64,000 nt of DNA, from positions 15,407-79,406 of the forward strand of contig CAKRHP010000017.1 of the NCBI GenBank assembly GCA_934339135.1, given 5' to 3'. The position numbers were made by a program, and so were the translations under genes. The notes under the pieces are model-generated. The model was not told the DNA's origin and searched no databases. It saw nothing but the letters and a program-made list of their open reading frames with translations. Numbering within the stretch: position 1 is the stretch's first letter; every line of letters starts with the position of its first letter. This DNA is from an uncultured Lachnospiraceae bacterium (GTDB taxonomy: Bacteria > Bacillota > Clostridia > Lachnospirales > Lachnospiraceae). Below are positions 41,801 through 50,165 of this stretch, piece after piece.

Positions 41801-42381
41801 GTCACTTGAGATCCGTCTGCCGTGGTCAGTGTTTTTTCAATGATCTTATTCTCATTAAATACATGCTTCCCTGTCACCGCATCTGTTATATTTGAAGCAA
41901 TAACCTTATCCTTCAGACCGGTTGCCTCATACTGCTTCTGAATATATGGCAATGTATATTCATAATCATGATTTCCCAAAATGATGGCATCATAATTCAA
42001 AGAGGACATTGCCTGATAAATTGGCTGGATCTCATTTTGGTCATGCTCATAAATATAGTCCGTGGTGTAATCATACATTACATCCCCCAGATCAAACAAA
42101 AGTGTATTGCCATCCGGCACTTCACTTTTCGCCTTTGATAACAAAGTAGATGCCTTTGTCAATCCCCCATTGGCAAATAAAGTTCCTTTTGAATAATCCA
42201 CATCCACAACCTGTCCATGCAGATCTGTGGTAAACATAATACGAAGATCTGCCGTATTACCTGCTGCTGAAGCTGTTTTTACCGGCATCACTCCCAGCAG
42301 TTCTACCGCCAGCATCGCTAATGCCAGCAGTATTGACATCATTTTGTTTTTCTTTGTTGTTCTTTTTTCCCCTTGAAACAT
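38842..42381 (-). CDS. Secreted 5'-nucleotidase/2',3'-cyclic phosphodiesterase-like protein with Ig-like repeats
   Basis: 1179 aa. Signal peptide (about 1-40). Metallophosphatase domain (about 44-345): RIMFTTDLHGQVVDVD, LLFDLGDVMYDY, AIILGNHDYEYT, VVVLAHSGVGAEQ and DAVLCGHLHSNF cover all metal-ligand motifs. The 5'-nucleotidase C-terminal domain (about 360-680) contains an inserted Pro/Gly/Thr-rich loop (about 500-545). Several Ig-like modules (about 760-1000) and Lys-rich modules follow, ending GLKKKYVVK. It probably releases phosphate or nucleosides from extracellular nucleotides while held at the surface. AAAGGGGG upstream of the ATG. Monocistronic. Confidence 0.87.
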   Translation of the reverse strand: MFQGEKRTTKKNKMMSILLALAMLAVELLGVMPVKTASAAGNTADLRIMFTTDLHGQVVDVDYSKGTLFANGGLTKASTLLSKAKSEVPDGNTLLFDLGDVMYDYTTDYIYEHDQNEIQPIYQAMSSLNYDAIILGNHDYEYTLPYIQKQYEATGLKDKVIASNITDAVTGKHVFNENKIIEKTLTTADGSQVTVKVGVIGESIPTLSKKRCDYTGVLAGEDMVANVQKETKILKDAGADVVVVLAHSGVGAEQPALMDENVGYALTKIDGVDAVLCGHLHSNFCADGTTKYDKYPGVDTENGLVNGKNLVMVANSGQGIGVVDLGISQNKEIVTRRSQIRKTKVNTAINQNIAKYMDKWGSVFAADCTEVLAEIKSDARWQNYLGTVEDSSPIQLLNDMAISYGMEYQNNDNTDCKGLPVVAASRYSKYGAGSGVDYYDIKDAFTSADLYQLMNYRIQLWRYKITGAELREWLEWSASAYETAGSNVISGSAISSPNPAETPGITTPGAVTEGTQVTGGNSGNKGISQTSDLLAGILNYKGSRPLQYSLQELYLTDLSRFYIMDGVEYTIDNSVAPRYDYDGNKINDTWRVTSMTRNGQEIKDTDQFLFIVNRLDGTKMPALFKTAAMSKLSQADTRDYFKKYMQKLSECGSLGNLEDNNWNVKYSNKYFYILKTGSGARDMINKKSWDKEKLDSAGDFDYYRADLAAMDQTDKSGPDLNLTALTEIETNHPVKVAVQATDRSGIASLTYLCGKYLADSIAWNNAKAVTNGMFAADKNGIYSIRAVDGKGNVTIRYIRINNINEGILEAPKVDTYTNRKVYITGKAEPVTTIYFELEDSTVYKTSVNDDGSFKYALPPQNAGKKVFVYVKDDEGRCSARTVVTVKRTGPNKPVMERPTTAVRTVKGEINDKNVYPFFILDSKKTVFMQDDGTEELYKQCELYNKDYKIEKIKMDITSSGSYTFSLPYLLKAKTEVKVRTVDVANRVSMGTKRTVQQTVPAKPVMQTVTNLSTKVKVFSEEKCKSATITVGKKKYTITKKTYIASKKMYRYQRKIAKTNSGVKVNAYLTNTKGNSPVLKTKKTEVVPDTPKVNKLKAGLKKIRGHVDVVGDGTEADGVTVENTNTKVFILVNGKKHTASIDFEGNYTVKLKKPLASKDKVIVKARNKKGMGLKKKYVVK

Positions 42382-42538
42382 ATCGCTTTCTTTCCCCCTT
42401 TTCTTGCGATTTATATTGAAATTAATAATTTCCGTAATTAGTTTATTCCCTGTTTATGTCAAATCTCTGTCAATTTTCTTACAATTTCCAGTTCTTCCAA
42501 CAGGATCCCCTATATTTTTGACGCTTTCCCTTATTGAA

Positions 42539-44182
42539 TCACTGCTGAATCGCCTGCATCAATGCCGGAATCAGCTGTTTCTTACGTGATACTGTATTTT
42601 CCAGAATGATCTGACCGGTATCCTCCGGCAAATGGAATGCTTCCAGCGCAAGCTGCTTTGCCCCATTACCGGCACAAAGCAGTTCCGTGGTGCCCTGCAG
42701 AATATCTGTCAGCATAAAAAACAACATAGGGATGGAATGGGCCGTCAGAGCCTTTTCCATATATGGGATCATTCTTTCCCGGACATCCTCCAGATCCTTC
42801 TGAGTCATGGAGTTGATCTGCCCAACACCAAAGGATACATCATTCACCACAAATTTTTTGAAATCCTGATAAAATATCTCCTCCGGTGTTTTCGCTGACA
42901 GATTGCTTCCTGCCGCAAACATCTCCGCAGCATAACTTTCCGGCTCGATTCCCGCAATCTGTGCCAGCGTATATGCCGCTTTTTTATCCGTCTCTGTACA
43001 TGTTGGAGAACGGAAGATCAACGTATCCGAAAGAATCGCAGAACAAAGCAGACCGGCAATTTCTTTACTGATCTTCATTTCCTGCTCCCGGTACATCTGA
43101 TATATGATCGTTGCAGTACAGCCCAATGGCTGATTGCGGAAATATACCGGATTCATAGTCTCCAGGCTTCCGATCCTGTGATGATCGATCACCTCCAGAA
43201 CCTCTGCCTCATCCAGACCATCCACTGCCTGGGTCACTTCATTATGATCCACGAGAACCAGACGCTTCTTACGTGCTCCCAACAGACTTCTTCTGGAGAT
43301 CATACCATAATAGTTTCCATTGAGATCCATGATCGGGAAATCACGATATCGTTTTTTGGCCATGGTCTCCCGGATATCATCCACATAATCATTTCGCTGA
43401 AATGTGACCAACGCCTTCTGTTTCATAAAATAACGGATCGGCATACTCTGATTGACCAGTCGTGTTGCTGTGTATGTGTCATATGGCGTCTTTATTATAA
43501 AGCAGCCCTTACTCTCTGCCAGTTTTTTGATCGTAAAGGATACCAGCGAACCATCACATACAATAATGCATTTTGCTCCCATCTCGATAGCGCAGAGCTG
43601 GGATTCATAACGATTTCCCAGAATCACGATGTCATCCTTCTCAATATAATTCTCCATGAGATCCGGATTCGCGGCAGCGATCAGACATTTTCCGGATCGA
43701 ATGATCTCGTCCGGATCTCCGGCGATCATCTCCCCCTCCAGCGTCTCGATCAAATTGCGAAATGGTGTCTCTGCCTTGGCAATAATACAACTGTCATAAA
43801 CATCCATGTAGGATTTTGCAATATCCTCTATGGTGATCAGACCTTCCAGCTGACCATTTTTGCAAACCACCGGCAACGTTGCCAGTCCGCCCTCCTTCAT
43901 AATCTCCCATGCCCGTTTCAGGGAAATATTGCTCCCCACACCCGGCACCTGAACCACATCAATATCAAATACCTGTGTCCGCACATCGCTGAGATATTCC
44001 GGCTCCGGCACTCCAAACTTCTGAAGCACAAAGCGCGTCTCTGAGTTGATCTGACCGGCTCTCTTTGCTGTATAGTTTTTCCCTGTCATCTGCCGCTTAA
44101 ATGCCGCATATGCAATTGCAGAGCACACCGAATCCGTATCCGGATTAATATGACCGATTACATGTATTTCCTCTCCTGCCAT
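42539..44182 (-). CDS. ppaC: Manganese-dependent inorganic pyrophosphatase with CBS and DRTGG domains (family II)
   Basis: 547 aa. DHH phosphoesterase N-terminus VIGHINPDTDSVCSAIAY (about 6-25), then an insert with a CBS domain (about 70-125), a DRTGG domain (about 130-240) and a second CBS (about 245-300), then the rest of the DHH domain (LVDHNEVTQAVDG, VIDHHRIGSLET) and DHHA2 (about 400-540). Enzymes of this layout split PPi to phosphate and are inhibited by AMP/ADP and activated by ATP or diadenosine polyphosphates through the CBS part. It begins directly next to the stop of the 727-aa gene upstream. Confidence 0.95.
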   Translation of the reverse strand: MAGEEIHVIGHINPDTDSVCSAIAYAAFKRQMTGKNYTAKRAGQINSETRFVLQKFGVPEPEYLSDVRTQVFDIDVVQVPGVGSNISLKRAWEIMKEGGLATLPVVCKNGQLEGLITIEDIAKSYMDVYDSCIIAKAETPFRNLIETLEGEMIAGDPDEIIRSGKCLIAAANPDLMENYIEKDDIVILGNRYESQLCAIEMGAKCIIVCDGSLVSFTIKKLAESKGCFIIKTPYDTYTATRLVNQSMPIRYFMKQKALVTFQRNDYVDDIRETMAKKRYRDFPIMDLNGNYYGMISRRSLLGARKKRLVLVDHNEVTQAVDGLDEAEVLEVIDHHRIGSLETMNPVYFRNQPLGCTATIIYQMYREQEMKISKEIAGLLCSAILSDTLIFRSPTCTETDKKAAYTLAQIAGIEPESYAAEMFAAGSNLSAKTPEEIFYQDFKKFVVNDVSFGVGQINSMTQKDLEDVRERMIPYMEKALTAHSIPMLFFMLTDILQGTTELLCAGNGAKQLALEAFHLPEDTGQIILENTVSRKKQLIPALMQAIQQ

Positions 44183-46366
44183 CTACTGATAATCCTCCTC
44201 ACTATACTGTCCAATATCAATGACATACTCAAAACGTCTCGCCAGTGCCGGCGCCACACGGAACAGCTCATCCAGTGTATTTCCGTCATCTGCGAGAACC
44301 ACAATAAAGTCCCCGCGGAATGCATCCATCACGGCAAAAATCTTCGTGATCGTAGAGAATGCCAGTTCTGACGCATTATCGATCAAAAGACAATTTCCCT
44401 TGATCTGGTTACATATCCTTAACAGATCCATCTGATTTAATTGTGTAGAGCTGATCTTTGCAATCTGGTTGGTAGAAAGAAAGCCCTTCTCATAATTGAC
44501 ACGAACTATTTTTTTCGTGATACCAATGATCTTGTCTTCTCCCTCGCCCATCAGTACAAAATGCTTTGGCTCCAACTCTCCGGCGATCAATGTCAAAATA
44601 TCATTAAAGGAATGATGAAGTGCTCTGGTCGTTGGCAGCTCATCCTCCTCCAGTTCCGGCAGATTGCCAAGCTCCGGACTGTCCTCCGGGATCACCTGAC
44701 GAAGTTCCGGTATATCCGGCTCCGGCATGATCTGGTCCAACTCGATCATGGTAACGTCGTCTTCTTTCACCGGAAGCACCCCGGAGGATACAATCTCCTC
44801 CATGCCAACAGGACGCTGTACTTCCTCCACGCCCTCCGGTCCGCCGGCAGTCATATCCTCTTCTTCTGCGGACTCCGCCGGCACTGTTATTGTCTCTGTT
44901 TCTGCAGGTTCCCCAAGTTCTTCCGATACATCCATCGGAATATATGTCTTTCCAACCTTACTCTGAACCGCCTGGGTCATCCGGCCAAGAACATCCGAAG
45001 CAAGATTTGGCACATCACTGATCTTTCCGGCTGCATCATCCATAACAGATACCGCTCTCTCTTTCAACTGCTCTCTCTTTTCTGCCTCAAAGATTGCCGT
45101 GATCTCCTTCGCAAGATCCTGGGTAATTCCAAGACCTGACTGAGACGGCTTCTCGGGCTTTTCCGGCTCCTCCTGCGCTGCTGCCTGCTCGGCCAGCACA
45201 TTCTCCACGGCTGCCGCCAGCGTGTTTTTCATCGCCTGGCTCATAGGAGCAACTGCATTCTGTGTCGTTTCCCTTTGCTCTGCATTCTCCGGTCTCCACT
45301 GATCCAGATCATTTTCGTCCTCCCCAGCAGGCATCGGCTCCCCGGAAGCGGAAGTCTCCTCCGGTTCCTCTTGATTTCCTTCTTCCGTCTCCCCGGCCTG
45401 AGATACCGCTTCCGTTGTTTCCTCTTCCTCCGGATAGATCTCCTGCAGTTCCTCTTCCTCTACGGTCTCCTCTTCCTGCTGATCTCTGCCGCCACGCTTC
45501 CAAAGACCTCTCAACAGATGAAATCCACCCCGGGCCTTCCGGGCGATCTCCTCCGGTTCTACGAAAAGCTCGTCCTCTTCTGTCTCATCATCGTAGTCAT
45601 CCACAAACTCCTCGTCCTCTTCCGTATCGTCATCTGTGTATTCCCGGCGTCTTTCCTCGCGTTTTTTCTTTTTCATTTTTTCTATTTCCTGCTTCATGAG
45701 CTCAGGCCCCAGATCCGGCAGAGAGCCGGTATCATCCGGATTTGGTTCCTCCGGTGGATCCACTGTATAGTCCCTATCTTCATAATATATTGTTTCATCC
45801 TCGTCCAGATAATCGAGCAATGCCTGTGCCCGCTCCACGATCTCTCCATCGCCAAACCACAGCTTGATATCTTCACATTCTCTCCGGCATTCTTCCTCCC
45901 GTCCCGCTCTCTGATACAGCTTTGCAAGCTCATAGGCCCATTCCTCTACGTAGTCCTCTTCCTTGAGTCTTTCCAGCGTCTCGATCAGCCGGTTAAACGA
46001 TGCTCCTTTTGCCTTATCGATCCGGTAACGCAGGATCAGGCTTTCCTGCTCACTGTGATTGAGGTTCTGAAATTCTTCGTAAAATTCCTCTGCTTCCTCC
46101 AGATGATTGGTTCGAATCGCCAGATAGATCAGACGGTACAGTACCTTTTTATTTCTGTTTCTTTTATAAATCCGCAGATAGATTGCCTTTGCCGCCTCAA
46201 ACTGCTCTGTCTTCACATAAACTTCCGCAAATGTCTGCAGCTCTGATTGCGATTTCACCTGACGCACATCAATCGTCGATAATACAGCCGCTGCTTTCCG
46301 GTATTTTCTTTCCTCCACCAGATTCTGTATCTGGGAAATCCTCACTGCCATCTCATATTTACTCAT
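44183..46366 (-). CDS. TPR-like protein with acidic linker and degenerate SpoVK/CbxX-type AAA+ domain
   Basis: 727 aa. N-terminal helical repeats (about 1-180, FAEVYVKTEQFEAAKAIYLR and LYQRAGREEECRRE) resemble TPRs. A long Glu/Asp-rich linker (about 190-560) follows. The C-terminal domain (about 590-727) reads like a SpoVK/CbxX AAA+ module: ELEPKHFVLMGEGEDKIIG where Walker A would be (no GxxGxGKT), GNCLLIDNASEL for Walker B, FIVVLADDGNTLDELF and PALARRFEYVIDIG for sensor and arginine-finger regions. It probably cannot hydrolyse ATP. It overlaps the nitrilase gene by 4 nt (ATGA). Function unknown; perhaps a scaffold. Confidence 0.65.
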   Translation of the reverse strand: MSKYEMAVRISQIQNLVEERKYRKAAAVLSTIDVRQVKSQSELQTFAEVYVKTEQFEAAKAIYLRIYKRNRNKKVLYRLIYLAIRTNHLEEAEEFYEEFQNLNHSEQESLILRYRIDKAKGASFNRLIETLERLKEEDYVEEWAYELAKLYQRAGREEECRRECEDIKLWFGDGEIVERAQALLDYLDEDETIYYEDRDYTVDPPEEPNPDDTGSLPDLGPELMKQEIEKMKKKKREERRREYTDDDTEEDEEFVDDYDDETEEDELFVEPEEIARKARGGFHLLRGLWKRGGRDQQEEETVEEEELQEIYPEEEETTEAVSQAGETEEGNQEEPEETSASGEPMPAGEDENDLDQWRPENAEQRETTQNAVAPMSQAMKNTLAAAVENVLAEQAAAQEEPEKPEKPSQSGLGITQDLAKEITAIFEAEKREQLKERAVSVMDDAAGKISDVPNLASDVLGRMTQAVQSKVGKTYIPMDVSEELGEPAETETITVPAESAEEEDMTAGGPEGVEEVQRPVGMEEIVSSGVLPVKEDDVTMIELDQIMPEPDIPELRQVIPEDSPELGNLPELEEDELPTTRALHHSFNDILTLIAGELEPKHFVLMGEGEDKIIGITKKIVRVNYEKGFLSTNQIAKISSTQLNQMDLLRICNQIKGNCLLIDNASELAFSTITKIFAVMDAFRGDFIVVLADDGNTLDELFRVAPALARRFEYVIDIGQYSEEDYQ

Positions 46367-47178
46367 ACGCTCTGTACCTTCCTTATTTTTTCGTATTGCT
46401 GTATATAAAAGTCATTTCTACGGTCCTTTTTCATTTGAAACTTATGGCGAAGAGGTCCGGCATCCTCTGCGATATCACAGACTACAATGCCTTCCTGTCC
46501 ATATAATGTACCGATCATCTGTCCCAACGGGTCAAATACGCTGCTGTCACCACAGTAGCTTAATCCGTCAATATCTCCTACACAGTTTACCCCGGCCACA
46601 TACGCCTGGTTTTCAATGGCTCTGGCTTTCAACAGAGTCAGCCAGTGATCCCTGCGGGAAGCCGGCCAGTCTGCGATAACTACCATCAGATCCGACTGAT
46701 CCGATACTGCCTGAAAAATCTCCGGAAACCGCAGATCATAACATACAAACAAACTGATCTGATGACCACAAAACGGTACCGTCACCAGCCGTTCTCCTCC
46801 CTGATAAACATCTGCTTCCCCGCCATAACGAAACGGATGCAGCTTGGCATACTCTGCCAGCACCCGGCCATCCTTGTCCAATAACGTAAAACGATTCGTT
46901 CCCTTCTCCTGTCCCGGCTCCGGCAATGCTGCCCAGCCAAAGCCCACGGCTATCCGGTACCGGCATGCCAATTCTTTCATAAGACCAATCGATTCCGAAG
47001 CATCTGTACGCTCTCCGATCTTTGCCAGATTCATGGAAAAGCCGGTCAAAGACATCTCCGGGAAGAAAATCACATCTGCCTTCTGTGCGGACGCCTGTTC
47101 CATCAGCTTCTCTGCTTTTTGCAAGGACAACTGCCTGTCCTCCCACACCATATTTAATTGTCCCAATGCAATTCTCAT
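46363..47178 (-). CDS. Carbon-nitrogen hydrolase (nitrilase superfamily)
   Basis: 271 aa from MRIALGQLNM; a GTG four codons upstream lies closer to the GGGGGGAG box and could be the true start. Catalytic triad of the superfamily: Glu in VIFFPEMSLTGF, Lys in EYAKLHPFRYGGE, Cys in LFVCYDLRFPEIF. The sequence is closest in style to omega-amidase/NIT2-like enzymes, which hydrolyse alpha-keto acid amides, but the substrate is not certain. First gene of an operon with the AAA-like protein and pyrophosphatase. Confidence 0.88.
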   Translation of the reverse strand: MRIALGQLNMVWEDRQLSLQKAEKLMEQASAQKADVIFFPEMSLTGFSMNLAKIGERTDASESIGLMKELACRYRIAVGFGWAALPEPGQEKGTNRFTLLDKDGRVLAEYAKLHPFRYGGEADVYQGGERLVTVPFCGHQISLFVCYDLRFPEIFQAVSDQSDLMVVIADWPASRRDHWLTLLKARAIENQAYVAGVNCVGDIDGLSYCGDSSVFDPLGQMIGTLYGQEGIVVCDIAEDAGPLRHKFQMKKDRRNDFYIQQYEKIRKVQSV

Positions 47179-47296
47179 ATGAAGTTTCACACTCCCCCCG
47201 AGTTTTCTACTGCCGTAGTATGCCCATCTTTACATATTCTTCTATATTATATCTTTATCCCCTCCATATGGCAATAGCAAACTTCTCCCAGAAGCA

Positions 47297-47325
47297 TTCC
47301 CACTTCACAAAAAATATGATACAAT
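47297..47325 (+). promoter_or_regulatory. Promoter of the DUF4867 gene
   Basis: TTCCCA (47297-47302), 17-nt spacer, TACAAT (47320-47325) with TGA just before it (extended -10). It gives a leader of about 45 nt to the start at 47376, which has GGAGG. Confidence 0.5.
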
Positions 47326-47375
47326 CATAAATACAATAAACGGCCTTATGGGCCCAGAAATGGAGGACTATAATT

Positions 47376-48014
47376 ATGAAGATCCAATCAGTATTTGATG
47401 ATGCATTCCGTACATACGGACGAGTGGTAGATGGCTATGATTACAAACAGCTTCTGGAACGTCTGGAAGCAGGGACCCCGAAGCCGGCAGACAGCGTAGT
47501 ATACGTTCCGTCAGTTGCAGAGCTTGAGGATACCCCGGCTTATGCACAGCTTCGTGACAACTGCTACGGCGGTATGCCGATTGAGATCGGTTACTGCAAC
47601 GGCACCAACACCAAGCTCAACTGCTTTGAATATCACAGAGACAGCGAGATCGACATTGCCGCAGATGATGCAATCCTTCTGGTCGCAAGACAGCAGGATA
47701 TCATTGATGGAAAGATTGATTCATCCAAGACAGAAGCTTTCCTTTGTCCAAAGGGAACCGGTGTTGAGCTTTATGCTACCACTCTTCACTACGCACCATG
47801 TAGCGCCAAAAAGGGCGAGGGCTTCCGTGTTGTGATCGTTCTTCCAAAGGGAACCAACGAGGATGCACCTGAGATTACTGTAACAAATGACAATGATAAA
47901 TATCTGTGGGCAAGAAACAAATGGCTTATTGCACATCCGGATTCTGCTGAAGCAGCAGACGGGGCACAGGTTGGTATCACAGGAGAAAATATTGATATCA
48001 TTGATCTGATCTAA
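47376..48014 (+). CDS. DUF4867 family protein, cupin-like
   Basis: 212 aa, cytosolic. Recognised as DUF4867 by the start VFDDAFRTYGRVVDGYD, GMPIEIGYCNGTNTKLNCFE, EYHRDSEIDIAADDAILLVA and TTLHYAPCSAKKGEGFRVV. The alternating beta strands with His and Glu residues suggest a cupin fold with a metal site. Members often occur with sugar-acid or carbohydrate metabolism genes; no such genes are next to it here. Reaction unknown. Confidence 0.8.
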   Translation: MKIQSVFDDAFRTYGRVVDGYDYKQLLERLEAGTPKPADSVVYVPSVAELEDTPAYAQLRDNCYGGMPIEIGYCNGTNTKLNCFEYHRDSEIDIAADDAILLVARQQDIIDGKIDSSKTEAFLCPKGTGVELYATTLHYAPCSAKKGEGFRVVIVLPKGTNEDAPEITVTNDNDKYLWARNKWLIAHPDSAEAADGAQVGITGENIDIIDLI

Positions 48015-48027
48015 TAGGAGACTGGAT

Positions 48028-49503
48028 ATGTCAACAAAATTACCACCTGATTTTCTCCGGGAGAGACAAGCTCTTCTGGGGGCGGAGTGGGAGGCTTTTC
48101 TGCAGTCGTATGATACGCCGCGAGCTTACGGGCTCCGGCGTAATCCATTTCAGGACTGTCATGCTCTCCCTTTTTCACTGGAACCCGTTCCATGGGCATC
48201 GGACGGTTACTATTTCCAGCCGGAGGATCGTCCCGGCAGACATCCCCTTCATGAAGCAGGTGCCTATTATATTCAGGAGCCCAGCGCCATGTCTGTGGTG
48301 AGCCTGCTAGACCCGCAGCCCGGAGAGCTGGTCTGCGATCTCTGTGCGGCTCCCGGCGGCAAAAGCACCCATATTGCTGCACTATTACAGGGAGACGGAC
48401 TTCTGGTATCCAATGAAATTTTCCCAAACCGTGCCCGGATCCTTTCCCAGAATATCGAACGTATGGGAATCCCAAATGCATTGGTATGTAATGAATCCAC
48501 AGAAAACATGGCGGCTCATTTCCCTATGTTTTTTCACCGTATCGTCGTAGATGCCCCATGTTCCGGAGAGGGTATGTTCCGTAAGGATGATACTGCCATA
48601 GAGGAATGGAGCCTTGACAATGTTGCCCTCTGCGCTGACCGCCAGAAAATGATCCTGGAGCATGCCGATCAGATGCTGCAGCCGGGGGGAGTCCTTGTCT
48701 ACTCCACCTGTACCTTCGCACCGGAGGAGGACGAAGCAATGATCCAGTGGTTTCTGGAAACACATCCCGATTACACACTGACAGACTGGCATGACACTGC
48801 CCTCGGCAAACGGGCAGCTGCATTTCCGGAGTATGCCGGTTTATCCGATGGGATTTCCGGAGATTTTTCGGAGGAAATTTCTTCCAGGGTACTTCGTCTC
48901 TGGCCCCATAAGCTTCGCGGAGAGGGCCACTTTGCCGCACGTCTCCGGAAAGCCGGGACACCATTGCCGGCCTCTTTTCTGACGGATACGGCTGCCGGTA
49001 ACAGCCACTCCTCCAAAAACAAGAAGAAAAAGGGAAAGTCAAAGAAAAAAGAGCCTGAACTGGCAGACTTTACAGAATTTAAAGAAACGTATTTAAACAC
49101 TCCGTTCTCCGCATATCCTGCTCTTGCAGGGGGCAGAATGGAACTGTTTGGGGACGAGCTTTATCTGATTCCGGCTTCGGTTCCGCCCCTCGCCGGTTTG
49201 AGGGTCCTTCGGACCGGTCTTCATTTGGGAACCCGCAAGAAAAACCGCTTTGAACCGGCTCATGCGCTTGCAAAGGCTTTAAAACCATCGGAAGCAGCAC
49301 ATAGTCTGAATTGCAGCTACGAAGACACCTGCCGTTATCTCCAGGGAGAGACTATCTCCTGCCCGGATAATTGGAAAGGTTGGACTCTGGTGTGTTATGA
49401 AGGCTGCTCCCTTGGCTGGGGCAAGGCCCAGAATGGACTTCTGAAAAACCATTATCCGAAGGGACTCAGAATCCAGGGATGGAATGATCCTGAAAAGAAG
49501 TGA
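48028..49503 (+). CDS. RsmF/YebU-like rRNA cytosine-C5 methyltransferase
   Basis: 491 aa. NOL1/NOP2/Sun catalytic domain (about 1-300): SAM site VCDLCAAPGGKSTHIAALL, VVDAPCSGEGMFRKD (Cys of the PC motif) and LVYSTCTFAPEEDEA (catalytic Cys). A Lys-rich linker (KNKKKKGKSKKKE, about 330-343) leads into a C-terminal RNA-binding part ending in a PUA-like segment. It should methylate C5 of a cytosine in 16S rRNA. Starts 13 nt after the DUF4867 gene. Its 3' end overlaps the convergent HAD gene by 38 nt. Confidence 0.92.
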   Translation: MSTKLPPDFLRERQALLGAEWEAFLQSYDTPRAYGLRRNPFQDCHALPFSLEPVPWASDGYYFQPEDRPGRHPLHEAGAYYIQEPSAMSVVSLLDPQPGELVCDLCAAPGGKSTHIAALLQGDGLLVSNEIFPNRARILSQNIERMGIPNALVCNESTENMAAHFPMFFHRIVVDAPCSGEGMFRKDDTAIEEWSLDNVALCADRQKMILEHADQMLQPGGVLVYSTCTFAPEEDEAMIQWFLETHPDYTLTDWHDTALGKRAAAFPEYAGLSDGISGDFSEEISSRVLRLWPHKLRGEGHFAARLRKAGTPLPASFLTDTAAGNSHSSKNKKKKGKSKKKEPELADFTEFKETYLNTPFSAYPALAGGRMELFGDELYLIPASVPPLAGLRVLRTGLHLGTRKKNRFEPAHALAKALKPSEAAHSLNCSYEDTCRYLQGETISCPDNWKGWTLVCYEGCSLGWGKAQNGLLKNHYPKGLRIQGWNDPEKK

Positions 49504-50098
49504 TGACCGGACAGCCACACGCCTGCAGACTTTGCAGATCCTGATGACCACCGCTCATTAAAATACAATCAATACCAAGGGTCTGAGACACCTCAAAGTC
49601 ATGAACGGAATCACCGATCATGACCGTCTCTTCCTTTGGTATTTTATTTTGCTCAAAATACTCTACCGCCCGTTCTATCTTCCCTGCCGCCAGCAGATCG
49701 TCTGCCCCCAGCACCGCCTCAAAATAATCTGCTACACCAAACAGTGCTGCATAAAATTGAATGATCCTTGTGGCAGAGGAGGATAAAATGACCTGATGAC
49801 ATCCTCGCTGCCGGCAGCTTTCCAACAGCTCCTCCACGCCCTCATGCAGTCTCAGCTGGTCCTTATGAGTCTCATAATAACTCTGAAAACGCTCAGCAAT
49901 CCAGTCAAAATCTGTGACATCCATATCAAAAAACTGCTCATAAAAACAAAGAATAGGAGTATCCATTGCTTTCCGATACTCCTCTAAGGTTATCTCCGGT
50001 CTGTCCTGTTCCCGAAGCATGTCGTTGACTGCATCCAATGCAATCCCCACATCATCAATGATCGTTCCATTCCAGTCCCAGATTATATATTTTTTCAT
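49466..50098 (-). CDS. HAD family hydrolase, phosphoglycolate phosphatase-like
   Basis: 210 aa. Nucleophile motif IIWDWNGTIIDD, a small helical C1 cap (about 18-85), VILSSSATRI for motif II and MIGDSVHDFEVSQ for motif IV. The second motif-I Asp position is Asn (DWNGT), as in some phosphoglycolate phosphatase-like members. Substrate unknown. Confidence 0.88.
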   Translation of the reverse strand: MKKYIIWDWNGTIIDDVGIALDAVNDMLREQDRPEITLEEYRKAMDTPILCFYEQFFDMDVTDFDWIAERFQSYYETHKDQLRLHEGVEELLESCRQRGCHQVILSSSATRIIQFYAALFGVADYFEAVLGADDLLAAGKIERAVEYFEQNKIPKEETVMIGDSVHDFEVSQTLGIDCILMSGGHQDLQSLQACGCPVITSFQDHSIPGF

Positions 50099-50165
50099 TG
50101 TCCATTCCCCTCAATGCATACTTTCAACATATCCCTCTGCATATGTTCCCCGTCCCCATATTCTC

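Noticed and set aside
45262..46246. Long plus-strand frames opposite the acidic-linker protein.
   Set aside because: They arise from the Glu/Asp-rich codons of the minus-strand gene and have no start signals or domain features.
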